From positions 2,733,001 to 2,797,000 of the forward strand of contig JAPXFQ010000344.1 in NCBI GenBank assembly GCA_028564705.1: a stretch of 64,000 bases of DNA, given 5' to 3'. Below the pieces are notes generated by a model that did no database searches, was not told the origin of the DNA, and was given only the letters and a program-made list of their open reading frames with translations. Origin of the DNA: Apricaphanius iberus. Taxonomy: Eukaryota; Chordata; Actinopteri; Cyprinodontiformes; Aphaniidae. Shown here one piece after another: positions 1 to 10,330 of this stretch (its first letter is position 1; the number at the start of each line of letters is the position of its first letter). Position numbers and translations under genes: made by a program.

Positions 1-228
1 TGAGTAATTTGATAGGTGGCCCTAACATTATCCCTGAGAGAAGCATGTGCTGTACAGCATACTCCGATTGTTTTCGAGATAGTAGTACTAAAAAATTTCC
101 AATATCATGTTATGAACACAAGTAAAATTAATAGGTAGAGAATTCAAACATATTTCAAGCTGTGCCTGCATAGCCTGTTTGGTGTGGACCATTTTCTGCT
201 ATATGTAACTTTAGTCTCTGATCAGTAG
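1..228. other. Non-coding, nothing recognised
   Basis: AT-rich sequence with stops in all frames and no repeat family I recognise. It is the left flank of the MITE that follows. Confidence 0.5.
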
Positions 229-888
229 TAAAGCCGGGATCATACTGTGCGTTTCTTGGCCGTCTCAAAAGACTGCTTTATAGTGGGAACTCCACCGAGC
301 TCTAGAGGTGTGTCAACCTGCATGGCCCCAGATTTCAGCTGGTCAAATCGCAGGACGGACCAAAACCCATCGCCACAGGTGACAGCACTTAAAAGCACTG
401 AACTATGTCACTGAAAGCCAGTAAATTGATAGAACCAAGATGGCGACACGGAAAAGGAAACAAGCATTAAATGCGTTAATACTTTTGTTTCCAGCTCTGA
501 ATCACATGGTAAAAAGAAGATGAGGAAGAAAAGATGAACCTCGACACGCTCATCTCTGGAAAAAAGGGGATGGTTTGGGACGTCTGTTCTTCAAAACTAG
601 CTTGAGGTTAGCTGTTTTCAGGATTATCCTAGCTAACACATCACTCACAGGGAGCAATTTAATTGGTCAACAACAGACTGGAGCAGTAGAGTTTCTGACA
701 CTGTCTGAAGACCGCTGATCGCTGGTTTTGGCTGTAGTTACAATAACTATGCTGTTGGGCAGCACGTCACACTGCACGGCTATAGAATGGCAAATCACAC
801 GCACGCCCACCATTTGTCATCAAACTCTTTTCACAATGAAAATTAAGGTCAAGGACAGCCATAATCATACAGTGTGATCCCGGTTTAA
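229..888. mobile_element. Harbinger-like MITE with TAA target duplication
   Basis: A 654-bp non-autonomous DNA element (232-885). The left end begins AGCCGGGATCATACTGTG. The right end, reverse complemented, begins AACCGGGATCACACTGTA, so the terminal inverted repeats match over about 18 bp with few differences. TAA lies immediately outside both ends (229-231 and 886-888), which fits the 3-bp TWA-type target duplication of PIF/Harbinger elements. The interior has no usable reading frame. The ends resemble those of the element at 59454-61321 (CCGG..TCACACTGT), suggesting a related family. Assignment to Harbinger is inference from end sequence and duplication size. Confidence 0.72.
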
Positions 889-2589
889 GTGTAACTGGAG
901 GCTGGATTATTCTGGAGTTATTCATAAATTTACAGCGATTTTAAGCCAACATAGTCTTAAATGTCAAAAGTTAAATTTCCCACATTTTTACAACAAATAA
1001 GAGAGCGAAAATAACCAATAATGAGACAAAATGTTTTTTTTTAAAGATTGAGATCAACATAAACTTTGTGTCCATAAATTTTATAACAATGTAAGTGTTG
1101 AATTATGAGTATTAAATTATTTACTTTTTTTCTAAGGGATGTAAACACTGATCTAGTTCTTATTAGTGCGACATTAAGCAACATTGTCTAAGTTGCAACA
1201 CTAAGACAATCAGGAAAAAAACACTGAATGATTAGTATGAGACCCTTGTAATGGCAATATGCTAAACTCCGTGCAGTGAGAAGGCTTTACACATGTTTAA
1301 CACAGCCTTAGTGTGAATATTCCTGTTTGGTTGGATGCTGGAGGAAATGGCAGCAGAGGGTGAAATAAGTATGGTGGCGGACTTATACATATGTATGATA
1401 CAGGCAACTCAATAACAGCACTATCATAAAAGGAAAAATCAGATTACTGAGCTTGGGAGATAGAAGGATATAGTGAAGAAAATGTTATTAGTGGAGAAGA
1501 GGGGAGGGTAAGAAGATCTTGTACATTTTCTTGGAAAGAAGAACATGAATCATCTTATAACTTCATTTGTAGCTTCATATGAGCAAAAAGCATACTTAGT
1601 TGCTGCCTAGATGGAAGGCCTTTAAGTTACTCGGAAGTACATGCAAGAATAAAATGTCTGTTCAATAAGAGGACTGCAGGAACAGCAAAAATAGTTAGAC
1701 AAAAGTAACAAGACTCACCTGGCTGAAAATAGAGACTGGTTTAGAGAGAGGAAGAGATCCTCACTGATTAAATAAGGTCAAATGAGCTCCGCAATTGACT
1801 GCTGAAAACTGATCTCACACATATCACCACAATTAAGGTCTCTTTTCATCATTAAGAATGCTTTGGATCAATTGTTACCACTACTGTGTCTGCTCTCACT
1901 ACTTTCATACTCTCTTTATCGGCTATCTGATCCCCTGTCTGCAGTTTGCTCAATCTTCCATTCATCCATAACTTCCACACTACCATGATGGCAAAAATAT
2001 TCAGAGGAAATGAAGAAGCTGGCTCTCCAGCCCACATCCGAGTCCCAGCCCCACCAAGGACTAATGTGAAGATGAGAGCTGCTTGTCTGAGAGCCCTCTC
2101 TGAGGCCTGTTCCTTTGTTTAATTGGAGTTTTATTGGTGACAATCAATTCATTTCTGCCTCCGCTCCAGGGTGCATTGATCTGCTGTCACACAGAGGAGT
2201 CAAATGTACAACTCCACGCCCACCACACTACAAACCACAGGCTCTAATTTTACAGATTTCTTTTCCTGTTTCAAGAGCTTAGCCAAACTTTAGAAGAGTC
2301 ACATGCTGCTAAGTGAAAAAAAAAAATTGGCAGTAAAAGAAGATACATTAGTTTGCAGTAAAATTCCTGTTATGCCCACAAAAGTCACATAGTTATTTTA
2401 AATCGGATATACAATATCTGTCAAATGGTATTTTTGTAATTTAATTGCAGAAATCTTAGCATATAGCAATTTAATTTGTAACCATTTGACATTTTTCAAG
2501 ATATTTCATAAGCTTCTTACAATATTCTAATGTTGATGTTGAAGTTATTAATTCTTTATTATATTAGAATTTTGCGGGGGAGTTTTTCT
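889..2589. other. Non-coding, nothing recognised
   Basis: AT-rich, with only short shadow reading frames (for example around 1850-2140 on the minus strand). No repeat family or exon recognised. Confidence 0.5.
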
Positions 2590-2612
2590 GGGGGTTGGGG
2601 GTGGGGTCGGGG
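2590..2612 (+). other. Canonical G-quadruplex motif
   Basis: Four G runs of five, five, four and four bases are separated by loops of two, one and two bases, within otherwise AT-rich DNA. This satisfies the usual G3+N1-7 pattern with very short loops, so it should form a stable intramolecular quadruplex. Function is unknown and no gene is adjacent. Confidence 0.8.
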
Positions 2613-2735
2613 TTTATTTGCATAGTTTATTTTTAGTTTTGTAATTTTTAAATTTTTTTGTTTTGTCGTTGTTTGCCTTTATAAGTCGGCCAGGAAAAAA
2701 ATGTGAACTGCAATTTCTGTAGATAAAAGGACTCC

Positions 2736-3268
2736 TTAAAGGCACAGTGTGTAATTTTCGGCCAATAGGGGGCAGTGCATACCAAAATTATAACAAGCAA
2801 GCGGTATCTGTGTCTTCGAGTAAGAAACTCAACAACGGAGGTCCAACTAGTGCTGTTTTCAAACGCTCAATTCCCTGAGAATTATCTATTTGCAGCAATA
2901 TGACGAGCACATCAGTCCCCCTTCTTTCATCGCTTGGAACTAGCGAAGGGGTAAAAATGTATTTATGGCGAAACTTTTTTGCATTTTGAGGGGAAATCGA
3001 TGTTTTAATAGCGGGCTTGTTCCGTGCGCTTTGTCCGTCCGGGCTCTTGTAGAAGTAAAGACGTCATCTAATATGGCTTTCCCCTGAAAAGAGGACCCGC
3101 TCCTATGTATTTTAAAACTGATTTTTAAAGTCATATTTTACAATATCGCCAATATTTTGCAATTAATGTGCTTTACGTAATTATTATGGCTTAATGGCGT
3201 AATTATTATGGCGTAATTAAATGGCTATTTTCAAAGATGTACTGCAAAAACTACACACTGTCACTTAA
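2736..3268. mobile_element. piggyBac-like MITE at TTAA
   Basis: TTAA occurs at both borders (2736-2739 and 3265-3268). The ends are inverted: left AGGCACAGTGTGTAATTTT, right (reverse complement) GTGACAGTGTGTAGTTTTT. The 525-bp interior has no transposase frame. TTAA target sites define piggyBac-type transposition, and fish genomes carry many short elements starting with a CAGTGTGTA end. A small direct repeat of 'taattattatggc' lies near 3180-3215. Class is inferred from the target site and ends. Confidence 0.7.
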
Positions 3269-3789
3269 AATTTATTTTATATGGAGAGACGGCGGGTAAC
3301 AGAAGCGGGCCAACAAATTACCCCATCAGGAACAAATTTGGTTAAACTACCCTAAAGTTCCAATTGTGGAAACGCGTCTTATGATTAATTCAGTTTACGT
3401 TTCAGTTTATTCATATAGCCCCAATTCACAAAAGATGTCATCTCAAGGCACTTTGTATACAATTATTCCAATCAGTTAAAATTTTTCTATGTAAGAATTC
3501 CAGCAGATTGCGTCAAGTCATCGACTTGAGGTTGGGTCCGGAACACGCAGACTCTAAACACAGTTATTTGGTAACATGCATATCAAATGGTTTGTTTAAA
3601 CAGATAAAGGTGGCGGGAAGGTATAAAATGTCAAAGCATAGGTATGAAATGGGAATGGAATAGACATGGACTGGAATCAAACCTACAACTTTCCAGTTGG
3701 TGGACAACTACTTTTCCCACTTAGCCACAGCTACACATTACACAATGTTAGTGTCACTATTCCAGCATTTATTTTATTCCAAAAGGATT
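3269..3789. other. Non-coding, nothing recognised
   Basis: AT-rich spacer between two repeats. No feature seen beyond the piece 'cagtttattcatatagccccaattcac' region (about 3400-3430), which resembles common fish repeat 3' sequence but is too short to assign. Confidence 0.4.
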
Positions 3790-3906
3790 CTGGCTTCCAT
3801 CCATTTTCTGAACCATTTATTCCTTTAAGGGGTCGCAGGGCTGGTGCTTATCTCCAGCTGTCAACGGGCGAGAGGCGGGGTACACCCTGGACAGGTCGCC
3901 AGTCCA
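3790..3906 (-). mobile_element. RTE/Rex3-like or SINE 3' tail fragment
   Basis: Read on the minus strand this gives the conserved fish tail: GGCGACCTGTCCAGGGTGTA, then CCCCGCCTCTCGCCCGTTGA, an 'agctggagata' block, and a GGATGGA end. The same tail appears at 30377-30486 (plus) and in part at 5021-5072 and 57170-57235. The tail is shared by Rex3/RTE-type LINEs and by tRNA-headed SINEs, so a tail-only fragment cannot be assigned to one of them. The reading frame 3666-4010 that runs through it is a shadow. Confidence 0.75.
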
Positions 3907-5020
3907 TCACAGAGGATTCTGGCTTTCTGCTTTATAATGATCACATATTTGATTGTACATGTTATATTGGAAGATTATCCTTTTATTTCTGGGTGGAATA
4001 TAACATTTAAATCACAGCAAAACCTGATAAACAAATTTGACTTAAATGCGAAATAACCAATTCACTTTCAAGAAATAAAACACATGCACAATAGCAAAAA
4101 GTTAAATTAAAGGTTTTGAAATTAAACTATTTTAGCAAGTACTACTTTTATCATTACTAAATCAGTCTAAAAATCAAAAGGGTTCATCAGTGTAATAATT
4201 TATGATTATTTCCACTTTGTTCATTTCACGGTTTAAAGACTGTAAATGTCCCTGCAGTTTCTAGTTTGAACAATAGCAGATTCATTTTCAAGTTCGTTTT
4301 TAACTTATGTCCTATTCTGCTTTTGGGATTCTACCATTGTACTGACAAACCAGTTGCAGTTGCTGCACAGATACCTTTGTATCTGCACAGTGGTTCTACA
4401 GACAAGCTATCTAGTATTTTGCATTGAAACTGCCTAAAGAAACCTTCACTGATCCGTTTTATTGGAAGAACCTGGGCCTTTGGCTACTGCAAATTACTTC
4501 TGTATTTTTGACTTCTTCATCCTGTTCAGTGGAGCAAGGCCTGGAATATCCTCCAGGGGTTTCATTTTCTTTTTTTTTTGTAGAATCACATCAAATTGGT
4601 TTAATCACACCTACATCAGGTGGTTTTAGAAATATACATTTGGGGCAAGAAATAAATATTTTGGTCATTTTGTAATACTGTCTGGTATTAGGCTGGCTAA
4701 TTGATGTAAGAATTTATTTTAAAGGTTTCTATTTTTGCAACAGCAAAGAATTAGCTGAGGAAAAATAAAACTGCAACATGACTCTTTAATTTGGTGAGAA
4801 TTAAAGAGTCTGAACTGAATTCAGAAGTTTAATACACACAGATTACTTTGCCTTTAACGAATCAGAGAAGGCCCATATAATGAAATGGCTTTGTGAGCTT
4901 CTAACAGATACATTTGAGTTAAATGATGGGACACCAGAGGACGTATCTTAAAGCATTACCTCAAATATGGTGCTTCCTAGTGAGTCATGGTTGAATCCAG
5001 GTGATTATCTTCAGTAGCAA
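3907..5020. other. Non-coding, nothing recognised
   Basis: AT-rich. The reading frame at 4424-4675 has no recognisable domain and ordinary AT-rich composition. No repeat assigned. Confidence 0.4.
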
Positions 5021-5072
5021 AAGATGGGGTACACCCTGGAGAGGTCACCAGCTCTGTGATGGACTGGCATGT
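5021..5072 (-). mobile_element. Short RTE/SINE tail fragment
   Basis: About 50 bp matching the 'ggggtacaccctgga-aggtc' core of the tail at 3790-3906, in the same minus orientation. Ends are eroded. Confidence 0.55.
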
Positions 5073-5828
5073 CCAATGTGTTGACTTTAATTCAATTTTA
5101 CTTTGTTTTGCCTCACTCTCAACGCTATGTAGATGGGATTATTATTAATTTGTTGAATTGGAGCAGACAGTTAAGATTAAGAACATCAGAAGAAGCAACA
5201 TCAGATTTTTTGCCTATTTTTTTCTGCAACCCAGAGCTATTTAATTTGTGTTTTTTCGTGTAAAATGTAAGACCTTGTTTTCAGAAAAAAATTGTTTCTA
5301 TTTTTTTTTTAATTATCTCAGTTTAGAAAAACAGCGATATTTGTTGTCTTAAACTATCTTGTTAATACAAAAAAAAAACAAAAAACATTTGGGTCTAATT
5401 GATCAAAATTCCAAATTAAGAGGGTAAAACTGCTTGCGTGGAAAAATATTTGCAACAGTGTCCCTCATATTTGAGTGATCTACTAAGATTGTGTGAGCAA
5501 TTCATAACAGGTGCAAGGAGCAGTATTCAAATGAGGACTTTGCAGCTGATACTGTGTCTTCCATGAGCTGCGCCACAGAGAAGAGGAATATGTGCATGGA
5601 TTCATGATGCATCTTTGGCAAAATAAAGGGGAAAAAAGCAACATACAAATCAGTTCTATGGGCATTACAGAGTTAATTACTACTAAGCTAGAATGTTAGA
5701 AATTATATTTCTCATTTGTTAGTAATAAACTTAATGGTTATGGTCTACATGGAGCACTCTCTGCTCCATGCAGGCAGCATAATCCAGAGCCCGAGTGATT
5801 AAAGCTGCAGCATGTCCAGAACAAGGTG
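5073..5828. other. Non-coding, nothing recognised
   Basis: AT-rich with A/T homopolymers near 5285-5380. No supported feature. Confidence 0.45.
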
Positions 5829-6527
5829 TACACTGTTAAAAAAAAAGTATTTTTATGGTCAATAACTTTATTACTTTACAGCATTTTTCTGTATTTTCAA
5901 AATAGTACATAAAACTGTAAAATTACAGAAAATAATATGTAATATGTAAGATGATATTCTAAGGTCTTAACCAGTAATGACAAAAAAAACACTTATTTCT
6001 CGTTTTTTGACAAACATAAAACTACAAACATAACTATAATTATATCTAAATTAACGAACAGCATGTTATTTTGAAATAGCCCAATAATAAGGAAAAAAAC
6101 ATTATTCCTCATATTTTGACAGCAATGTTGTGTTTTAATGATTTAAATATTTTTATAAAGCAATTAGTTTATTTGATATAGCAATATTTTCAAGAATCTT
6201 TAGTTTTGTAACTTATGTGAAAGTGTTTAATTGTAATCATTTAGTAAAAGTAACTGAAATAAATATTTTTTAAACAGAACTCTGAGCAATATCACTTTAT
6301 AAAATTAGTCCAATCCTAGTATTACAGTCGGTTAAATAAATTGTAAAAAAAAATAAAAATAAAAAAAATAATAAAAATTGTACTTTAGAAATGTAAGCAC
6401 AGTCATTTATTGTAAGGTGTTGGCCAGTAATATTACAGCGATCTGACTGTGAAAGAATGGTATTTTTTTGTCAAAATATAAGCAATTTTTATGACCCTGC
6501 CAACTGCAAGATTTGCAGTGTGTGAGA
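5829..6527. mobile_element. Suspected AT-rich non-autonomous DNA element
   Basis: The interior is rich in repeated 'actgtaa' / 'acagaaa' words. The borders carry weakly inverted ends: ACACTGTTAAA at the left and ACACTGCAAAT at the right when reverse complemented. Many fish MITEs have this look. No target duplication could be fixed and the terminal match is short, so this is tentative. Confidence 0.3.
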
Positions 6528-7786
6528 TGCATTGTGGGTAGCCTTGTTTTCAGTTATTTTGTTCTATTTTGGGCTGTTTGCTGTAATGCTATCGTGAGGT
6601 TTGTGTTGGTTTGTTTTGTGTTGGGTTTGGCACAAACACTTTGATGTTTAATAAATCACACTGCGCCTGGAACACCGACTTATTTGCCCGTTCTCCTGTT
6701 GTGCATCTTCCGCATGGAGAAAAGTGAAAAATATAATATATATATATATATTTTTTTCCGATGAGGTGCAGTTTGTGGCTTAAGCTTGGAATATGCAGTA
6801 TAAGCTGGTGTAAAGGTCAACCAGGTTAAAATTCATATGATTAGCGCTCCTATGTCCCTCCATGTGAAATCCCATTTCACTGATTTCAGTTGCTAGATCA
6901 TGGTGTCGCCATGTACTTCAATCTCGATTTCTTTGTTACGTTTCTTTGGCAGTCTGTTTTTTTTATTTTTATTCAAATGCTCTCCCTTGAGCTCATAAAA
7001 TATATTTTAAGACAGTGAATTTGAAAGAAAACCTCTCTCCTTCTATATTTTCCTGTCTTGCCGGCGAAAAAGCAGAATAAGCCAACATTTTTTAAAGTAG
7101 CCCATTTTGTTATTATTGCCACTGTCAAAGCAATTTGACATGAACTACTTTATCAATACGGGTCATATGACAAAATGTTACTGATGATGCTTGTAGAGTT
7201 ATTTCTTCTGCTCTTACCTCTACAAAGTTCAGAGAGAAAAGTGACAAATGACACTCCGCTCTTCAGGAACTGGTTTATCTTTTACTGTGCCTCTGCTCTG
7301 AGTAGACACCTTAAATCATTCGATGGATGAAGCTGGTCCCAGGGGGGCACCTATGCAGGGATAACTCACATTTACCCTTTCATGGCATTATCACTAAAGT
7401 CCTTACAGGTAAGTGTAGAATGAAAAGGTCGTAACACAAATATGCATATAGACTGCAGACATATTCTATTCTTCAGGTTAAACATCAGTGGTTGTATTTT
7501 ACCAGCGGCGTTAGCTTATTTTTTTCTTAAAAGTCTTTGGCTTTGTTAAATTTAAAGCTTCAAAAAAAATTGAATATGCTCTTCTCCGTTTTGTATTCAA
7601 CACTGAATGTTGAATTTCAGATCTGCATATGTCCATGATAAGAACATTCTGATTTTTTGGTCTGTCTTATACAAGTTGTGTTTATTACTTCAAATGATGT
7701 AAGTTATTTTCAGTAACTTGTTCCATGATATAAACCTTTCTCACTCTGCTTCTCCGATGTGTAACACTCGGAGGCTGCGAATTCAA
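6528..7786. other. Non-coding, nothing recognised
   Basis: AT-rich, with a short TA run near 6735-6752. No exon or repeat family recognised. Confidence 0.4.
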
Positions 7787-8230
7787 CTATAAAACTGTAG
7801 TACATTTCTTTGCTGCCATAAGGAGAATTCTTATTAGGTAAGAATTGTTTCTATCTGTAAAATTCTTAGGTAGTATCCCCAATGTAAACAAAGTTAGATC
7901 AAATTGTAACTCTACATGCAGGACTCTTTTTATTTCTTTTTGGACACTTTTCCAAAAGTCTATGATCTTCGGACAGTCCCAAAATATATGAGAGTAATCC
8001 CACACAAATCCACATTTTCTCCAACATAGATTTGATTTATTACTGTATTTGGAAGTAATAATTCAAGTTTTGAAATAACGGATCTTCGCCTTCCATTGAA
8101 ATTCCTTCCATGAGGGACCGTTGGTTAGTTTTTGTCCGGACTCAAGTGTTTCCTCCCAATCCTCGGCTGTATATTTCAAAATTTACTGTTTCTGATTGAC
8201 AATTTTTAGAAAATATCACCTCATCAATAT
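7787..8230 (-). pseudogene. L1-type LINE ORF2 C-terminal relic
   Basis: The minus strand encodes the C-terminal end of an L1-type ORF2 protein. A cysteine-histidine knuckle of form C-X3-C-X7-H-X4-C is visible at about 7970-8026 (residues C W R K C ... H I F W D C P). It is followed by a stretch of about 60 residues ending LLMAAKKCTTV, the usual close of fish L1 ORF2. This spacing is the known L1 C-terminal motif. Upstream (8030-8230) looks like further decayed ORF2 but is broken by stops. No poly-A tail or target duplication was found, so the ends are lost. Confidence 0.72.
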
Positions 8231-9594
8231 TGTTAGTTTCCCTAATATTGTGATGAAACGTATATAGGGTAAATGCTTTTGAAGTGTACCATGTTTTTTT
8301 TTGTTCTTTATAGAAAGACTATCTTTAGTAGGAACGATTTTATTATATTGTAATGTACACCCTATAATAAGGTATATCAAACATTTGAGAAACTGAGCTG
8401 ATAAGGATTTTATTTAGTTTGTTTTGTTAAAATCAATATTTAAAAAAAAACCACAATCTCACTTTTGACTATTCTTTCTTCCATACAACCATACGAAGTA
8501 AGAATAATGCAAAAAACTCAGTATCATGTATCATATTGTCCGGTGAGCAAAACATATAATTATAGCACTTATATTTAGATTTGATTTTTTAAAATTGTTT
8601 TTAAATTAGTTATGATTATTATTTCCCCCCCCAGAATAAATCTCAACTTGATTTAACACTACACAGAGCAGTAACTTTACTGTTTAAAAAAATTAAGACA
8701 TAATAGGAAAGTTTGCAAACTTGTAACCTTCCTATTAAAAAAAAATGTGCCGCTAAAAATGTAATTTAATTACAGAAAGCACAATAAAGCCAGGAGGAAA
8801 ATAGATAAACCAGAACTGTGGGGAAAACAGAGTAAAACAAATCAGCAGAAGAGAGGCAAGAAGGAGAGCGAGGGAAGAGGGCAAGGAGAAAAAAAGGCAT
8901 TAAAAGCGATTTCGCAGTCCAGTGGCGTCTCTGGATTATCATGAAAATGAAAGCTACTGACTCAGGCTGTATCAGGGAGCAAGGAAATGGAGCCCAGGCA
9001 GATAACACAGCAAGGGAGAAAAAGAAAACGAATAAAAGAATAAAAGTCCAAGGGGGAGAAAAAAAGAAGAGAGGTATGTAAGACAATATGAGGCGAAAGT
9101 GCAAAGAAAGAGAAATAAAAGGTAAAAAGACAATATATATACGACACACAGTGAGATTATGAGTGCAATAATACAAAAATGAGAATCACTTCAGCCCAAA
9201 GAGAATAATCAGAGGTTTCTTGAGAAGTAATATCTCTAATATTGTTTCACGAAGACCCGCTCAGTTCTGAAATAATTTGAGTTAGGCTGAAGTTCTTTTT
9301 TAAATTTAGAAGAAAATTTAACAAGTTTTGTGGTGAAAAAAAAACTTTCTCTTTTTAAAGTTTTTTAAAGAAAGAAACAAAAGAAGAAATTAATCTGTAA
9401 AGGTTAAAAAAGAAAGAAGTAATTTTGTTGCTCTGTCATGAAATAATACACAATCTAACTAAAGTGCAACCCTATATACAGTAGTTACACCATCCAGCAG
9501 ACAACACTATTAAAGTGTATAGCATACTGTCACTTCAATTTCGTAAAATGAAAGGATTCATTTGACGTGCAAATAAAAGTCTGATTAGGATGGT
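8231..9594. other. Non-coding; purine-rich stretch
   Basis: No repeat assigned. Between about 8780 and 9420 the plus strand is strongly purine-rich, with many GAGAA/AAGAAA runs. That bias alone produces the 136-codon minus-strand frame at 8766-9176, which is serine/leucine/phenylalanine-rich and matches no family. Confidence 0.5.
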
Positions 9595-10330
9595 AGCTAT
9601 TTCCATTGAGAGTAGAGAGTTAATACTTTGTAGAACCACTATAACTCCAAGTACAGCTGCAAGTCTTTTAAGTATGTATTTCCCAGGTTAGTACATTTAA
9701 AGACTGCAATTTTGTCCTTTTGTCTTTGCAAAACAGCTTAAACTCAGTCAGACTGGTTGGAAAGCATATGGGAATATGTATATAATTTTTAGATTTGCCA
9801 AATATTTTGAACTGGATTTAAGCCCGCACTTTAACTGACCCTTTGCGAGACACAAGTTAGCCTTGATATAAGCCACTGTGTTGTAGTTCTGACTGAAGGC
9901 TAGAAGTTGCTGTCAGTCTGAAGGGATAATTTTAAATCTTTTGCAGCCTCTAACAGTTTTTTCTCATGGATTGCCTTGATTTTAGCTTCATCCATCTTTC
10001 TGGTAACTCCGACCAGCTTCCCTGTCTCTGCTGAAGAAAGGCATTACGTGGACTATTAATCATGAACGTTTTCTATGTAGATCGAAAAGTTCCATTGTGG
10101 TTCTCCATTTTTGTTCCCTACGTGAAATTGGTCCTTTTATACAGGATTTTTTTTATTTTTGGCACTTCTCCATATAAATACTGGTTTGTAGAAAGCACCA
10201 ATAAAAGTCTGCCTATTAATGAATCCTCCCCCTGAGGTTCGTATTTTTCCCCCCTCCTCCATAGTTACTGTGGGTCTCGTGATTTCCTCTCTTAATAATG
10301 ATGTTCTGGCAGGTTAGGTAGACAAAATGG
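9595..10330 (-). pseudogene. Tc1-type transposase relic
   Basis: In the plus orientation this reads as the antisense of a fish Tc1 transposase gene. Landmarks in order are 'actttgtagaacca', 'acagctgcaagtctttt', 'ttgccttgattttagcttcatcc', 'accagcttccctgtctctgc' (about 10010-10035), then sequence matching the helix-turn-helix half out to about 10325. Order and spacing match a full-length Tc1 gene with internal deletions. Stops and frameshifts are throughout and no frame above 60 codons survives. It is the same family as the plus-strand relic at 32410-33746. No convincing terminal inverted repeat remains. Confidence 0.72.

Noticed and set aside
8766..9176. A 136-codon minus-strand frame, hydrophobic, resembling membrane segments.
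   Set aside because: It arises from a purine-rich plus strand read in antisense; no family match and no gene context.
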